Below, in pieces: positions 43,320-51,687 of a stretch of DNA of 64,000 nt. The stretch covers positions 434,001 through 498,000 of the forward strand of contig NZ_WTYJ01000002.1 of assembly GCF_009827305.1 (NCBI RefSeq). The letters are read 5' to 3'. The DNA is from Croceibacterium xixiisoli. GTDB lineage: Bacteria; Pseudomonadota; Alphaproteobacteria; Sphingomonadales; Sphingomonadaceae. Under the pieces are notes generated by a model. It did not search any database. It saw only the letters and a list, made by a program, of their open reading frames with translations, and was not told the DNA's origin. The position numbers and the translations under genes are program-made. Positions within the stretch are counted from its first letter, which is position 1. Each line of letters opens with the position of its first letter.

Positions 43320-43362
43320 CCACATCCGCTCGTGCTGAGCTTGTCGAAGCACAGCCACAACG
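43320..43362 (-). repeat. Extragenic palindrome (REP-like), reverse arm
   Basis: 43-bp element containing CCGCTCGTGCTGAGC and TGTCGAAGCACAGCC; 41 of 43 bases identical to 45764-45806. This is the common sphingomonad repeat. With the forward arm at 43240 it forms an inverted doublet between the isochorismatase and isochorismate synthase genes. Confidence 0.85.
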
Positions 43363-43373
43363 CCTGCGCCCCC

Positions 43374-44678
43374 TCAATCGATCGGGCGGCCGGTTTCGTC
43401 CACTCCCAGGGCGCGCAGCACGGCCTGCAGCTTGGCGGAGGTTTCCTCTGCTTCCGCCACCGGATCGGATCCTTCGACGATGCCGGCCCCGGCATAGACG
43501 CGCGCGGTCTGACCGTGGATTTCGGCGCAGCGGAGCGAGACGTAGAATGCGCCGTCGCCGCTGGCGTCGGTCCAGCCGACGGCCCCGGCGTAGAAGCCAC
43601 GATCATAGCCTTCCAGTTCGCCGATCAGCTTGACCGCTGTATCGCGCGGGGTGCCGCCGACGGCGGGGGTGGGGTGGAGCACGGCGGCAAGTTCGGCAGC
43701 ATTGGTATCGTCCGGATGGCGCAGCGTGCCCGCGATCCTTGTGCCGAGATGCCACATGGTTTCCGTTGAAACGAGTTCCGGCTCCCTGGGGGCGGACAGC
43801 GTGGAGCAGAAGGGGGCGAGCCCGTCCAGAATGGCTTCCACCACCCAGCCATGTTCGCGGTGATCCTTGCGCGAATGCAGCAGCGCATCGGCGGCGGCGT
43901 GGTCCGCGCGGGGATCGGCGCTGCGGCGCGATGATCCGGCCAGCGGGTGGGACAGGATCTGGGCGCCCTGTTTGTGCAGCAGCAGTTCGGGCGTGGCGCC
44001 GACCAGATGGCGGATATCGGCATCGGTCTGCGGATGGGCCTGGCTTTTCAGTGTGGGGGTGATGAAGCGCACCGCGCCCGGATCGCCGGTGAGCCGCACG
44101 GACAGGGCCAGCGGATCGATCGGCTGGTCGGCGGCCAGCAGCAGGCTGCGCGACAGGACCAGCTTGGTCATGACACTTTCGCCGGGGGCGGCGGTTTCCC
44201 GCGCCTGGGCGAGGGTGGCCAGGGCTTTGGTGACGGCAGCCTGATAGCCATTGCGGTCGGGTTCGCCGCGCACGCGCCAGTGGCGATCATCCGCGCGCCA
44301 TTGCCCGGCGACATTCCATGGCGTGGCCGACAGCGATTGCGGCTGGAAAAACAGATCATCGGCCGTGCGATCGAAGGGCAAGGCGCCGACCAGCACCTGC
44401 GGCGCCTGGCTGTCCGCAGGCAGGGCGGCGAAGAAGGCGCGCACCCGATCTCCCAGCGTGGCGGCCGGGCCGGCGGTCAGGCGCCGCTGCAATCCGGTGG
44501 CGAACAGCCGGCGTTCCACAGCCGAAAGGGCGAAGACCCAGGGCAGGGCAGCGTCTGCCGTCGGCGTTGCAGGCACAGGGAGGGGATCGCTCACCACGTC
44601 GATGCTGCCGGAGGCAAAGCCATGGGCATCAAGGCTGTTGGCATTCGCTTCGCCTGAGGCATAGTCTCTCATCATCAT
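43374..44678 (-). CDS. Isochorismate synthase (EntC/DhbC-type)
   Basis: 434 residues (three Met codons at the start; 44678 taken). Chorismate-binding enzyme fold: TKLVLSRSLLL (general base Lys region), PLAGSSRRSADPRADHAAAD, SRKDHREHGWVVEAILDGL, LHPTPAVGGTPRDTAVKLIG and YAGAVGWTDASGDGAFYVSL, with the final YAGAGIVEGSDPVAEAEET carrying metal-binding Glu. Together with isochorismatase it makes the precursor of 2,3-dihydroxybenzoate, the usual catechol-siderophore building block. A Fur-type box lies 154 bp upstream. Confidence 0.92.
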   Translation of the reverse strand: MMMRDYASGEANANSLDAHGFASGSIDVVSDPLPVPATPTADAALPWVFALSAVERRLFATGLQRRLTAGPAATLGDRVRAFFAALPADSQAPQVLVGALPFDRTADDLFFQPQSLSATPWNVAGQWRADDRHWRVRGEPDRNGYQAAVTKALATLAQARETAAPGESVMTKLVLSRSLLLAADQPIDPLALSVRLTGDPGAVRFITPTLKSQAHPQTDADIRHLVGATPELLLHKQGAQILSHPLAGSSRRSADPRADHAAADALLHSRKDHREHGWVVEAILDGLAPFCSTLSAPREPELVSTETMWHLGTRIAGTLRHPDDTNAAELAAVLHPTPAVGGTPRDTAVKLIGELEGYDRGFYAGAVGWTDASGDGAFYVSLRCAEIHGQTARVYAGAGIVEGSDPVAEAEETSAKLQAVLRALGVDETGRPID

Positions 44679-44983
44679 CTTCACCGGAAGGTCCCGATCC
44701 TGCCTGCAACCATGCCAGCCCATTCCCCGCCGAGGGCGCCCCGCTGGGCGGAGCTGTTCCGGAAATCGGAACCGGCAGGGGAAGCAGGCGCTTGCATTGG
44801 CCGTCCTTTTTACTATCGACCGTCCGATCGATGAGAATGGTTCGCATTCTTAACTTGCTAAGGTCATTAGACCGGGAAACATTCGCGCAAGATGACGAGA
44901 ACATTAAATCGCCGGTGGATGGGCCTTATGCCGCGCGGATATGACCCCGGCATGGGACAGTGGCCCGTGCAGGAGGCATTCCG
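44679..44983. other. Divergent control region, isochorismate synthase / response regulator
   Basis: 305 bp between genes pointing away from each other. Apart from the Fur-type box at 44832-44846 it is AT-richer between 44800 and 44920 (TTTTTACTATCGACC, TTCTTAACTTGCTAAGG), where promoters for both genes should lie. No coding frame is credible. Confidence 0.5.
44832..44846 (-). promoter_or_regulatory. Fur-type box before the isochorismate synthase gene
   Basis: TGAGAATGGTTCGCA matches 12 of 14 informative bases of TGCGAATnATTCGCA; it also resembles the gammaproteobacterial Fur box (GAGAATnnTTC). It supports iron control of the dihydroxybenzoate genes and possibly of the divergent two-component system. 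Confidence 0.65.
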
Positions 44984-45664
44984 GTGAAGGCGCTGGTCGT
45001 TGAAGACGATGAAAAGACCCGCAGCTTCATCGTGCGCGGGCTGCGCCAGGCGGGGCATGTGGTGGATGAGGCGGCCAGCGGCGATGCCGGGCTCGATCTG
45101 GCGCTGGACGGCACCTATGACGTGCTGATTCTCGACCGCATGCTGCCGGCCATGGCCGGGCTGGATATTCTGCGCGCCGTGCGCGAAGCCGGCGTGGCAT
45201 CGCCCTGCCTGATCCTGACCGCGCTGGGGGCGGTAGAAGATCGGGTCGAAGGGCTGAATGCCGGGGCGGATGATTATCTGGTCAAACCCTTTGCCTTCAG
45301 CGAATTGCTCGCCCGCCTGCAGGCGCTCGAACGCCGCCCGCCGCTGGCATCGCGCCAGGCCGATGTGCTGCTGGTGGGCGATCTGGCGGTCGATCCCGGC
45401 GCACACCGGGTGACGCGCGCTGGCCAACTGATCGACCTGACATCGCATGAATTCAAGCTGCTGGAATTCCTCGCCCGCCGCACCGGCCAGGTGGTGACGC
45501 GGACCATGCTGCTCGAAGCCCTGTGGGGATTCCACTTCGATCCCAAGACCAACATCGTCGACGCGCATATCAGCCGGCTGCGGTCCAAGGTGGACAAGGC
45601 GTTCGATACGGAACTGATCCGCACCGTGCGCGGGGTTGGCTATGTGTTGCAGGAGCCGCGCTGA
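44984..45664 (+). CDS. OmpR-type response regulator, probably copper-responsive
   Basis: 226 residues; starts with GTG at 44984, seven bases after AGGAGG. Receiver domain KALVVEDDEKTRSFIVRGLR with phospho-acceptor LILDRMLPAMAGLDIL and KPFAFSELLARL. The C-terminal winged helix (LTSHEFKLLEFLARRTGQVV, VDAHISRLRSKVDKAF, RTVRGVGYVLQ) is of the OmpR/CusR type. The cognate kinase follows after a 175-bp gap filled by a repeat doublet. Copper as signal is inferred from the copA/copB genes downstream. Confidence 0.92.
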   Translation: MKALVVEDDEKTRSFIVRGLRQAGHVVDEAASGDAGLDLALDGTYDVLILDRMLPAMAGLDILRAVREAGVASPCLILTALGAVEDRVEGLNAGADDYLVKPFAFSELLARLQALERRPPLASRQADVLLVGDLAVDPGAHRVTRAGQLIDLTSHEFKLLEFLARRTGQVVTRTMLLEALWGFHFDPKTNIVDAHISRLRSKVDKAFDTELIRTVRGVGYVLQEPR

Positions 45665-45684
45665 TGGCGGGGCGGTGGTGGCTA

Positions 45685-45710
45685 CCCTTCGACAAGCTCA
45701 GGGTGAGCGG
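45685..45710 (+). repeat. Extragenic palindrome (REP-like), forward arm
   Basis: CCCTTCGACAAGCTCAGGGT and on to GAGCGG, the typical sphingomonad repeat. Pairs in inverted orientation with 45764-45806. Confidence 0.85.
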
Positions 45711-45763
45711 GGTTGGTGATCGTGTCGACTTGGCAAAGGTGGATGCTCATGCTGGATGCTGCA

Positions 45764-45806
45764 CCACATCCGCTCGTGCTGAGCCTGTCGAAGCACAGCC
45801 GCAACG
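45764..45806 (-). repeat. Extragenic palindrome (REP-like), reverse arm
   Basis: 43 bp, 41 identical to 43320-43362. With 45685-45710 it makes a doublet inserted between the response regulator and its kinase, which are usually adjacent or overlapping. Confidence 0.85.
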
Positions 45807-45839
45807 GATTGCGACAGGGCTTGGTCGGCTGATCATCCC

Positions 45840-47228
45840 ATGAACCTGCGCGCCCTCTGGTCCACCGCCAGCCTGCGGTTTGCCTTGCTGTTTGCCGCCC
45901 TGTTCGGCCTGGGCGGTGCGGCCATGGTGACGATCGTCGATTTCGGCTTCGTCCGCTTTGCAGAGGCGGAGGTGCGCGAAGGGCTGCAGCATCAGATGGC
46001 GATCATGCGTACCGATGTGGCCGGCATGGGCGGCGATCATGTGGTCGAAATGCTCGAATCGCAGGCCCGCAACCGCGATGGCCGGCGCTATCTCTTCCTC
46101 GTCATCACCCCCGATGGGCGCACCTTCTCCAACGGTCTTACCCGCGCCGCCGCCAATGCCGAAGGGTTCCGCCGCAACATTGGTGACAAGCCGCGCGCCG
46201 CGCGCTGGCCGGACCAGAAACCCAATATGCTGGTGCTCAGCCAGACGGCCAATGACGGGACCTTCCTCGCCATCGGGCGTGACACCCAGCATCTGGAAGA
46301 ACTGCGCGGCGGCATGCGCAGCTTCGCCTTGTGGAGCGGGCTGGGCCTGATCACCCTGGCGCTGACTGCAGGCCTGGCCATCGGCTGGCTGTTCCTGCGC
46401 CGGCTGGAAGGGGTGAACAACACGGTCGAACGGATCATTTCCGGCCACACGGCCGAACGTCTGCCGGCGATCGGCTTCGGCCGCGAATTCGACGATCTGG
46501 CCCGCAATCTCAACCGCATGCTTGCCCGGCAGGAAGCGGCGATGGAAGCGCTCAAGACCGTATCCGAAGGGATCGCGCATGATCTGCGCACGCCGCTCGG
46601 CCGCCTGCGCAACCGGCTGGAAGATCTCGAACAGGTCGGCGATGATCCCGCCCGGCGCCAGGCGGAAATCGATGCTGCCGTGCTCGATATCACCCGCATC
46701 ACCGAATTGTTCGAAGCTCTGCTGACCCTGTCCCAGGTCGAAGGCGGCCGGGCAGCGGCGCAGCCGGTGCCGCTCGATGCCGGCGCGCTGGCCGCCTCGC
46801 TGGGGGAAATCTATCGTCCGGTGATAGAGGATGCAGGCGGCACGCTGGCGCTGGATGCGTCGGCCGACGCAGGCCTGCGCATAACCGGCGATGCGGCCTT
46901 GCTGACGCAGGCTCTGGCCAATCTGCTCGACAATGCGCTCAACCACGCCGGTGCTGCCGGCGCCCCCGCGATCGCCCTGCGGGTGCAGCGGCGGGGTGAC
47001 GATATTGTGCTCACCGTGGCCGACAATGGCCCCGGCATTCCGGCAGAAGAGCGGGAAAAGGTGCTGCGCCGGTTCTATCGCATGGACCGCAGCCGCACCC
47101 GCCCGGGATCCGGCCTGGGCCTGCCGATGGCCGCCGCCGTGGCCCGCTGGCACGGCGGCGATATCGCGCTGGGCGATAGGGATGGGAGCGGGCTGGTGGT
47201 GGAACTGATCCTGCCCGCCGCAGAGTAG
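45840..47228 (+). CDS. Sensor histidine kinase, probably copper-responsive
   Basis: 462 residues. Two transmembrane helices (FALLFAALFGLGGAAMVTIV near residue 20, LWSGLGLITLALTAGLAIGW near residue 170) bracket a periplasmic sensor of about 130 residues. HAMP (RRLEGVNNTVERIISGH), HisKA with SEGIAHDLRTPLGRLRNRLE and HATPase (QALANLLDNALNHA, VADNGPGIPAEER, GSGLGLPMAAAVARWHGG) follow. It belongs with the response regulator upstream. The sensor has no obvious Cys/His/Met cluster, so copper sensing is inferred from the neighbouring copper genes only. Confidence 0.9.
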   Translation: MNLRALWSTASLRFALLFAALFGLGGAAMVTIVDFGFVRFAEAEVREGLQHQMAIMRTDVAGMGGDHVVEMLESQARNRDGRRYLFLVITPDGRTFSNGLTRAAANAEGFRRNIGDKPRAARWPDQKPNMLVLSQTANDGTFLAIGRDTQHLEELRGGMRSFALWSGLGLITLALTAGLAIGWLFLRRLEGVNNTVERIISGHTAERLPAIGFGREFDDLARNLNRMLARQEAAMEALKTVSEGIAHDLRTPLGRLRNRLEDLEQVGDDPARRQAEIDAAVLDITRITELFEALLTLSQVEGGRAAAQPVPLDAGALAASLGEIYRPVIEDAGGTLALDASADAGLRITGDAALLTQALANLLDNALNHAGAAGAPAIALRVQRRGDDIVLTVADNGPGIPAEEREKVLRRFYRMDRSRTRPGSGLGLPMAAAVARWHGGDIALGDRDGSGLVVELILPAAE

Positions 47229-47290
47229 CGATCCGGCGCGAATGGCAGTTTCCGGCTGCAACCGTGGCGCCGATCCGCTATGATCGCCCT

Positions 47291-47692
47291 ATGGCCACCA
47301 AGCCCGCATCCCCACGCCTGCAAAAGCGCCTGCCTGTTCGGCTGGTGCTGATGCTGCTGTGTGCGCTGGGTTTTGCGCTGGTGCCGCTGGCGATGATGCC
47401 GATGCCAGCGCATGGCATGCAGCAGGCGAGCATGCCGCATGACGGCGGCGAGATGGCCGATTGTCACGCACAGGCGGGATCACCGGATGCCGGGCAGGGC
47501 GAACCGTCCCATCCGCGTTCGGCCATGCAGCAGCTGATCTGCGCGCTGGCCTGCGCGGCGGTGGCGCCTTCGATGGAACTGGCGATCCATGCGCCGGCGC
47601 GGCTGGATGCCGTGCCGCATGCGGCGTCCATGCCGGAACTGACCGGCATCACCAGCCTGCCCGAAGCCCGCCCGCCGCGAAGCCGCGCCTGA
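47291..47692 (+). CDS. Met/His-rich exported small protein in the copper locus
   Basis: 133 residues. Basic N-terminus and hydrophobic helix (VRLVLMLLCALGFALVPLAM) act as a signal or anchor; it is followed by MMPMPAHGMQQASMPHDGG and MADCHAQAG, rich in Met, His and Cys. A second hydrophobic stretch (AMQQLICALACAAVAPSM) has two Cys. The composition and position between the sensor kinase and copA suggest a periplasmic or membrane copper-binding accessory (DUF2946-like), but no defined family motif is certain. Confidence 0.65.
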   Translation: MATKPASPRLQKRLPVRLVLMLLCALGFALVPLAMMPMPAHGMQQASMPHDGGEMADCHAQAGSPDAGQGEPSHPRSAMQQLICALACAAVAPSMELAIHAPARLDAVPHAASMPELTGITSLPEARPPRSRA

Positions 47693-47791
47693 TTTCCCTG
47701 CACGGCCCCGGCATGCCTGGGGCAGGTATAATCCGGGCCTGAGTGCCCGCTGATCGGCCGCCTGCACGTGCAGGGGCCGGAGGATCATGTG

Positions 47792-49615
47792 ATGCAAGCG
47801 ATATTGAACCGCCGCATGCTGTTGAGCGGCGGGGCGGCCGGTCTGGCCAGCCTGGGTCTGGGCCGAATGTTTCCCGCCTGGGCGCAGAGCGGCACCCATG
47901 GGCTGGGTCACCATGGCACCCATCAGGTACCCGCCGCCGTGACGGGCACGCTGTCGGGCGAGGATATTCACCTGCGGGTCGGCCATGCGCCGTTCCACAC
48001 CGGCGGGCGAACCGGCCATGCGGTGGCGATCAACGGCACGGTGCCCGCGCCGCTGATCCGCCTGCGCGAAGGGCAGCAGGTGCGGCTGCATGTGGAAAAC
48101 ACGCTGGATGAAGACACCAGCATTCACTGGCACGGGCTGCTGGTGCCGCATACGATGGATGGCGTGCCGGGCCTGTCCTTCCCCGGGATCCGCGCGCGCA
48201 GTTCGTTCACCTATGAATTCCCGGTGATCCAGAGCGGCACCTATTGGTATCACAGCCATTCGGGGATGCAGGAGCAGATGGGCCATTACGGCCCGCTGGT
48301 GATCGATCCGGCCGATGCCGAACCGGCGCCTTATGACCGCGAACATGTGATCGTGCTGTCCGACTGGACCTTCATGCATCCGCATATGCTGCTGAACCGG
48401 TTGAAGGCGCAGGGCGGATACTACAACCGCCAGCGGCAGACGCTGCTGGGGCAATTGCAGGCGGGCGGCAATCCGGAAGAGGCGATGTCTGCCGCCGATC
48501 GCGCCATGTGGGGCGCGATGCGGATGGACCCGACCGACATCAGCGATGTGACGGCGGAAACCTATACCTATCTGATCAACGGCCATGGCCCGGCGGAAAA
48601 CTGGACCGGGCTGTTCCAGCCGGGCGAGCGGGTGCGGCTGCGCATCATCAATGCGGCGGCGATGACGATCTTCAACATCCGCATTCCGGGGCTGGAGATG
48701 AGCGTGGTCGCGGCCGACGGCCTGCCCGTGCACCCGGTGGCGGTGGATGAATTCCAGATCGGCAATGCCGAAACCTATGATGTGATCATCCGCCCCACGG
48801 AAGATCGTGCCTACAGCTTCGTGGCGGAAGGGATCGACCGTTCGGGCCTGACCCGAGCCACGCTGGCCCCGCGCATGGGCATGGTGGGTGAAGTTCCTCC
48901 GCTGCGTCCGCGCCCAACGCTGACCATGCGCGATATGGGCATGGATCATGGCGGGATGGCCGGAATGGATCACGGCAATATGGATCATGGCTCCATGGAT
49001 CACGGCTCCATGGATCATGGAGCCGCAACCGACAGCGGCCATTCGATGGCAGGCATGAAAATGCGCGACACATCGCTGCTGCCGGATCATGTCCGCGCCG
49101 GACCCGGCGTGGATATGGTGGCGATGAACCCGGTCGATCGCACAGGCGAACCGGGGCTGGGGCTCGACAATGTCGGCCACCGCGTGCTGACCTATCGCGA
49201 TCTGATGGCGCTGACGCCCAATCCGGATCCGCGCGATCCCACCCGCACGGTGGAGGTGCATCTGACGGGCAATATGGAACGCTTCATGTGGTCCTTCGAT
49301 GGGGAGAAATACAGCGAAGGGGTGGAGCCGATCCGCTTCGAACGGGACGAGCGGGTGCGGGTGGTGCTGATCAACAACACCATGATGACCCATCCGGTGC
49401 ATCTGCACGGCCATTTCTTCGAACTGGTGAACGGCCATACCGGCAGCCATCCGCGCAAGCACACGGTCAACGTGCTCCCGGGGGGCAAGGTGACCTTCGA
49501 CCTGACCGCCGATGCGCCGGGCGATTGGGCATTTCACTGCCATCTGCAATTGCACATGCATGCCGGAATGTTCCGCGTCGTTTCCGTCCGCCCGATGGCA
49601 GGAGAAGGCGCATGA
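47792..49615 (+). CDS. copA: Multicopper oxidase, copper resistance protein CopA
   Basis: 607-residue periplasmic enzyme; start at 47792 after GGAGG. Tat signal NRRMLLSGGAAGLASLG. Copper motifs of the three cupredoxin domains are complete: HWHGLLVPHTMDG, YWYHSHSGMQEQMGHYG, HPVHLHGHFFE and HCHLQLHMHAGM (type 1 site). A Met-rich segment (about residues 380-420) has repeats of MDHG: MDHGNMDHGSMDHGSMDH. It oxidises Cu(I) in the periplasm and binds copper. The stop overlaps the copB start (ATGA). Confidence 0.96.
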   Translation: MQAILNRRMLLSGGAAGLASLGLGRMFPAWAQSGTHGLGHHGTHQVPAAVTGTLSGEDIHLRVGHAPFHTGGRTGHAVAINGTVPAPLIRLREGQQVRLHVENTLDEDTSIHWHGLLVPHTMDGVPGLSFPGIRARSSFTYEFPVIQSGTYWYHSHSGMQEQMGHYGPLVIDPADAEPAPYDREHVIVLSDWTFMHPHMLLNRLKAQGGYYNRQRQTLLGQLQAGGNPEEAMSAADRAMWGAMRMDPTDISDVTAETYTYLINGHGPAENWTGLFQPGERVRLRIINAAAMTIFNIRIPGLEMSVVAADGLPVHPVAVDEFQIGNAETYDVIIRPTEDRAYSFVAEGIDRSGLTRATLAPRMGMVGEVPPLRPRPTLTMRDMGMDHGGMAGMDHGNMDHGSMDHGSMDHGAATDSGHSMAGMKMRDTSLLPDHVRAGPGVDMVAMNPVDRTGEPGLGLDNVGHRVLTYRDLMALTPNPDPRDPTRTVEVHLTGNMERFMWSFDGEKYSEGVEPIRFERDERVRVVLINNTMMTHPVHLHGHFFELVNGHTGSHPRKHTVNVLPGGKVTFDLTADAPGDWAFHCHLQLHMHAGMFRVVSVRPMAGEGA

Positions 49616-50640
49616 GACGGCTGCTCTGCCTTTCGGCGCTGCCGCTGATCGTGCTTGCTCAACCGGCGCTGGGCCAGGCGGGCGATGCCCATGCCGGGCA
49701 CCGCATGACGCCCCCCGAAGCCGAGGAGGCGACGCCGCAGGATCATTCCGGTCATGCCATGGATCACAGCACCATGGATCATGGTGAGATGGACCACGGC
49801 CAGATGGATCATGGCGAGATGGACCATAGCCAGATGGATCACTCCGGCATGGATCATTCCAGCATGGGCCATGCCGCCGCCCCGCCCAATCCGCCGGTGG
49901 CCCCGCCGCCGCCCGGCGCCTTTGCCGGGCCGCAATATGCCGCCGATGCCGATTTCGACCCGGCGCAGATGCAGCGCGCGCGCGATGTCCTGCGGCGCGA
50001 ACATGGCGGCATGGCCATGGGGGTGGTGATGATCGATCGGCTGGAGGCGCAGCTGCGCAAGGGTCGCGAAGGCTACAGCTTCGAAGCCGATGCCTGGTTC
50101 GGCGGCGATATCGATCGGCTGTGGATCAAGGCCAATGGGGAGGGCGCCTTTGGCGGCCAGCTGGACAGCGTGGAATTGCAGGCGCTCTGGAGCCATGCGA
50201 TCGGCCCCTGGTTCAACCTGCAGGCCGGCGCGCGGCAGGATCTGCGATCCGGCCCCGAACGGACCCATGCGGTGGTCGCCATCAATGGCCTGGCGCCCTA
50301 TTTCTTCGAAGTGGAAGGGGCGCTGTTCCTGTCCACCCAAGGTGAACTGACCGCCCATGCGGAGGCGGAATATGATCAGCGGCTGACCCAGCGGCTGATC
50401 CTGCAACCGGCGGTGGGCCTGAAACTTTCAGCCCAGGCAATCCCCGAGCTGGGGCTGGGATCGGGCGTGACCTCGGCCGAGGCGGGGTTGCGTCTGCGTT
50501 ATGAATTCCAGCGCGAATTCGCCCCCTATGTGGGGGTGCAGTATGAACACAGCTTCGGAGAAACGGCGCGGCTGCGGCGGGCGGCCGGGGATGGCGATCG
50601 GGGCTGGTCCTTCCTGATCGGGCTGCGGGCCTGGTTCTGA
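49612..50640 (+). CDS. copB: Outer-membrane copper resistance protein CopB
   Basis: 342 residues; ATG overlaps the copA stop. Signal peptide LLCLSALPLIVLAQPALGQ. The N-terminal mature part is a string of MDH repeats (MDHGEMDHGQMDHGEMDH) for copper binding. The C-terminal ~230 residues are the CopB barrel: GYSFEADAWFGGDIDRLWIK, GPWFNLQAGARQDLRSGPER, LRYEFQREFAPYVGVQYEHS, ending in LIGLRAWF with a terminal Phe. It stores or exports copper at the outer membrane. Confidence 0.95.
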   Translation: MRRLLCLSALPLIVLAQPALGQAGDAHAGHRMTPPEAEEATPQDHSGHAMDHSTMDHGEMDHGQMDHGEMDHSQMDHSGMDHSSMGHAAAPPNPPVAPPPPGAFAGPQYAADADFDPAQMQRARDVLRREHGGMAMGVVMIDRLEAQLRKGREGYSFEADAWFGGDIDRLWIKANGEGAFGGQLDSVELQALWSHAIGPWFNLQAGARQDLRSGPERTHAVVAINGLAPYFFEVEGALFLSTQGELTAHAEAEYDQRLTQRLILQPAVGLKLSAQAIPELGLGSGVTSAEAGLRLRYEFQREFAPYVGVQYEHSFGETARLRRAAGDGDRGWSFLIGLRAWF

Positions 50641-50644
50641 CAAT

Positions 50645-50675
50645 ATGGGCGGGGGTGCCGACCATCCCCGCCCAT
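50645..50675 (+). terminator. Hairpin after copB
   Basis: ATGGGCGGGG / CCCCGCCCAT, perfect 10-bp arms with an 11-nt loop, 4 bp after the stop codon. No T-run; likely end of the copper operon. Confidence 0.6.
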
Positions 50676-50714
50676 TCAAGCGCGATACATTCGCGCGCGG
50701 CCACAACCGCCGCC

Positions 50715-51584
50715 ATGCCCCGCAAGCGCACACTGCTGTCCCTGGTCCTGGCCGCCGGTGCACTGGGCGGAATGGGCGGCGCGTGGCAGGTGGGGGACCG
50801 GCTGACCGCCGCCACCAACCGCACGGTCGATGCGGTGCAGGCTCCGGCGCAAACCATTGCCATCGCCAGCACCGACGGCATCACCCTGGCCGGCACCTAT
50901 TGGCCCAGCAAACGGCCCAGCGATCCCGCCGTGCTGCTGCTCCACGGCAACAACAACACCCGCGATTCCATGTTCCGGCTGGCCCGCTGGCTGAACGGCC
51001 ATGGCTTTGGCGTGCTGACGGTGGATTTTCGCGGCCATGGCGAATCCACCCCTGCGGCCAAGAGCTTCGGCCTGGCGGAGGCGGACGATGCCCATGCCGC
51101 CTTCGCCTGGCTGCGGCAGCGGCAACCCGGGGCGAAGATCGGCGTGGTCGGCTATTCGCTGGGCGGCGCGGCCAGCGTGCTGGGCGATCACGGCCCGGTG
51201 CGCGCCGATGCGCTGGCGCTGCTCGCCGTCTATCCCGACATCCGCCACGCCATCCACAATCGCCTGGCCGCGCAGCTGAACCCCTGGGGCGCGGGGCTGA
51301 TGGAACCGCTGCTGAGTTTCCAGACCATGCCCCGTTACGGCGCCTGGCCATCGGATCTGTCCCCCGTGACGGCGGTGAAACAGGTGACCGCGCCCGTACT
51401 GGTGATGGGCGGCGAAGACGATGTCTCAACCCCGCCCGAAGAAACCCGCCGGCTGTATGAAGCGGTGAAGGACCATGCGGAACTGCGCATCATCAGGGGC
51501 GCCAGCCATCGCTATATGGGCGGGCTGATGAATGAGGATGCGAAGGCGGAACTGCTGGCGTTTCTGCAGCGCGAATTGGGGTGA
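50715..51584 (+). CDS. Alpha/beta hydrolase, exported or membrane-anchored
   Basis: 289 residues; start at 50715 (MPRKRTLLSLVLAAGALGGM), a basic signal-like N-terminus. Fold features: VLLLHGNNNTRDSMFRLARW, VDFRGHGES, nucleophile elbow GYSLGGAAS (Ser), GGEDDVSTP (Asp) and GASHRYMGG (His). It resembles periplasmic esterases/lipases or acyl-peptidase-like hydrolases. No ribosome site is obvious. It follows the copper operon but the hairpin between suggests separate transcription. Substrate unknown. Confidence 0.82.
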   Translation: MPRKRTLLSLVLAAGALGGMGGAWQVGDRLTAATNRTVDAVQAPAQTIAIASTDGITLAGTYWPSKRPSDPAVLLLHGNNNTRDSMFRLARWLNGHGFGVLTVDFRGHGESTPAAKSFGLAEADDAHAAFAWLRQRQPGAKIGVVGYSLGGAASVLGDHGPVRADALALLAVYPDIRHAIHNRLAAQLNPWGAGLMEPLLSFQTMPRYGAWPSDLSPVTAVKQVTAPVLVMGGEDDVSTPPEETRRLYEAVKDHAELRIIRGASHRYMGGLMNEDAKAELLAFLQRELG

Positions 51585-51687
51585 GGGGCTCGGGGTGTGT
51601 GGTTGGCTTGCCGCCAGCTGTGCTCATGCAATTGCGTGGGATGACACCGGTGGAATTCTTCCAGCGCCGGTGAGGGAGCAACCCCAC

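Noticed and set aside
47480-49561. 693-residue minus-strand open frame rich in His
   Set aside because: Antisense of copA; the His-richness comes from reading the MDHG repeats in reverse.
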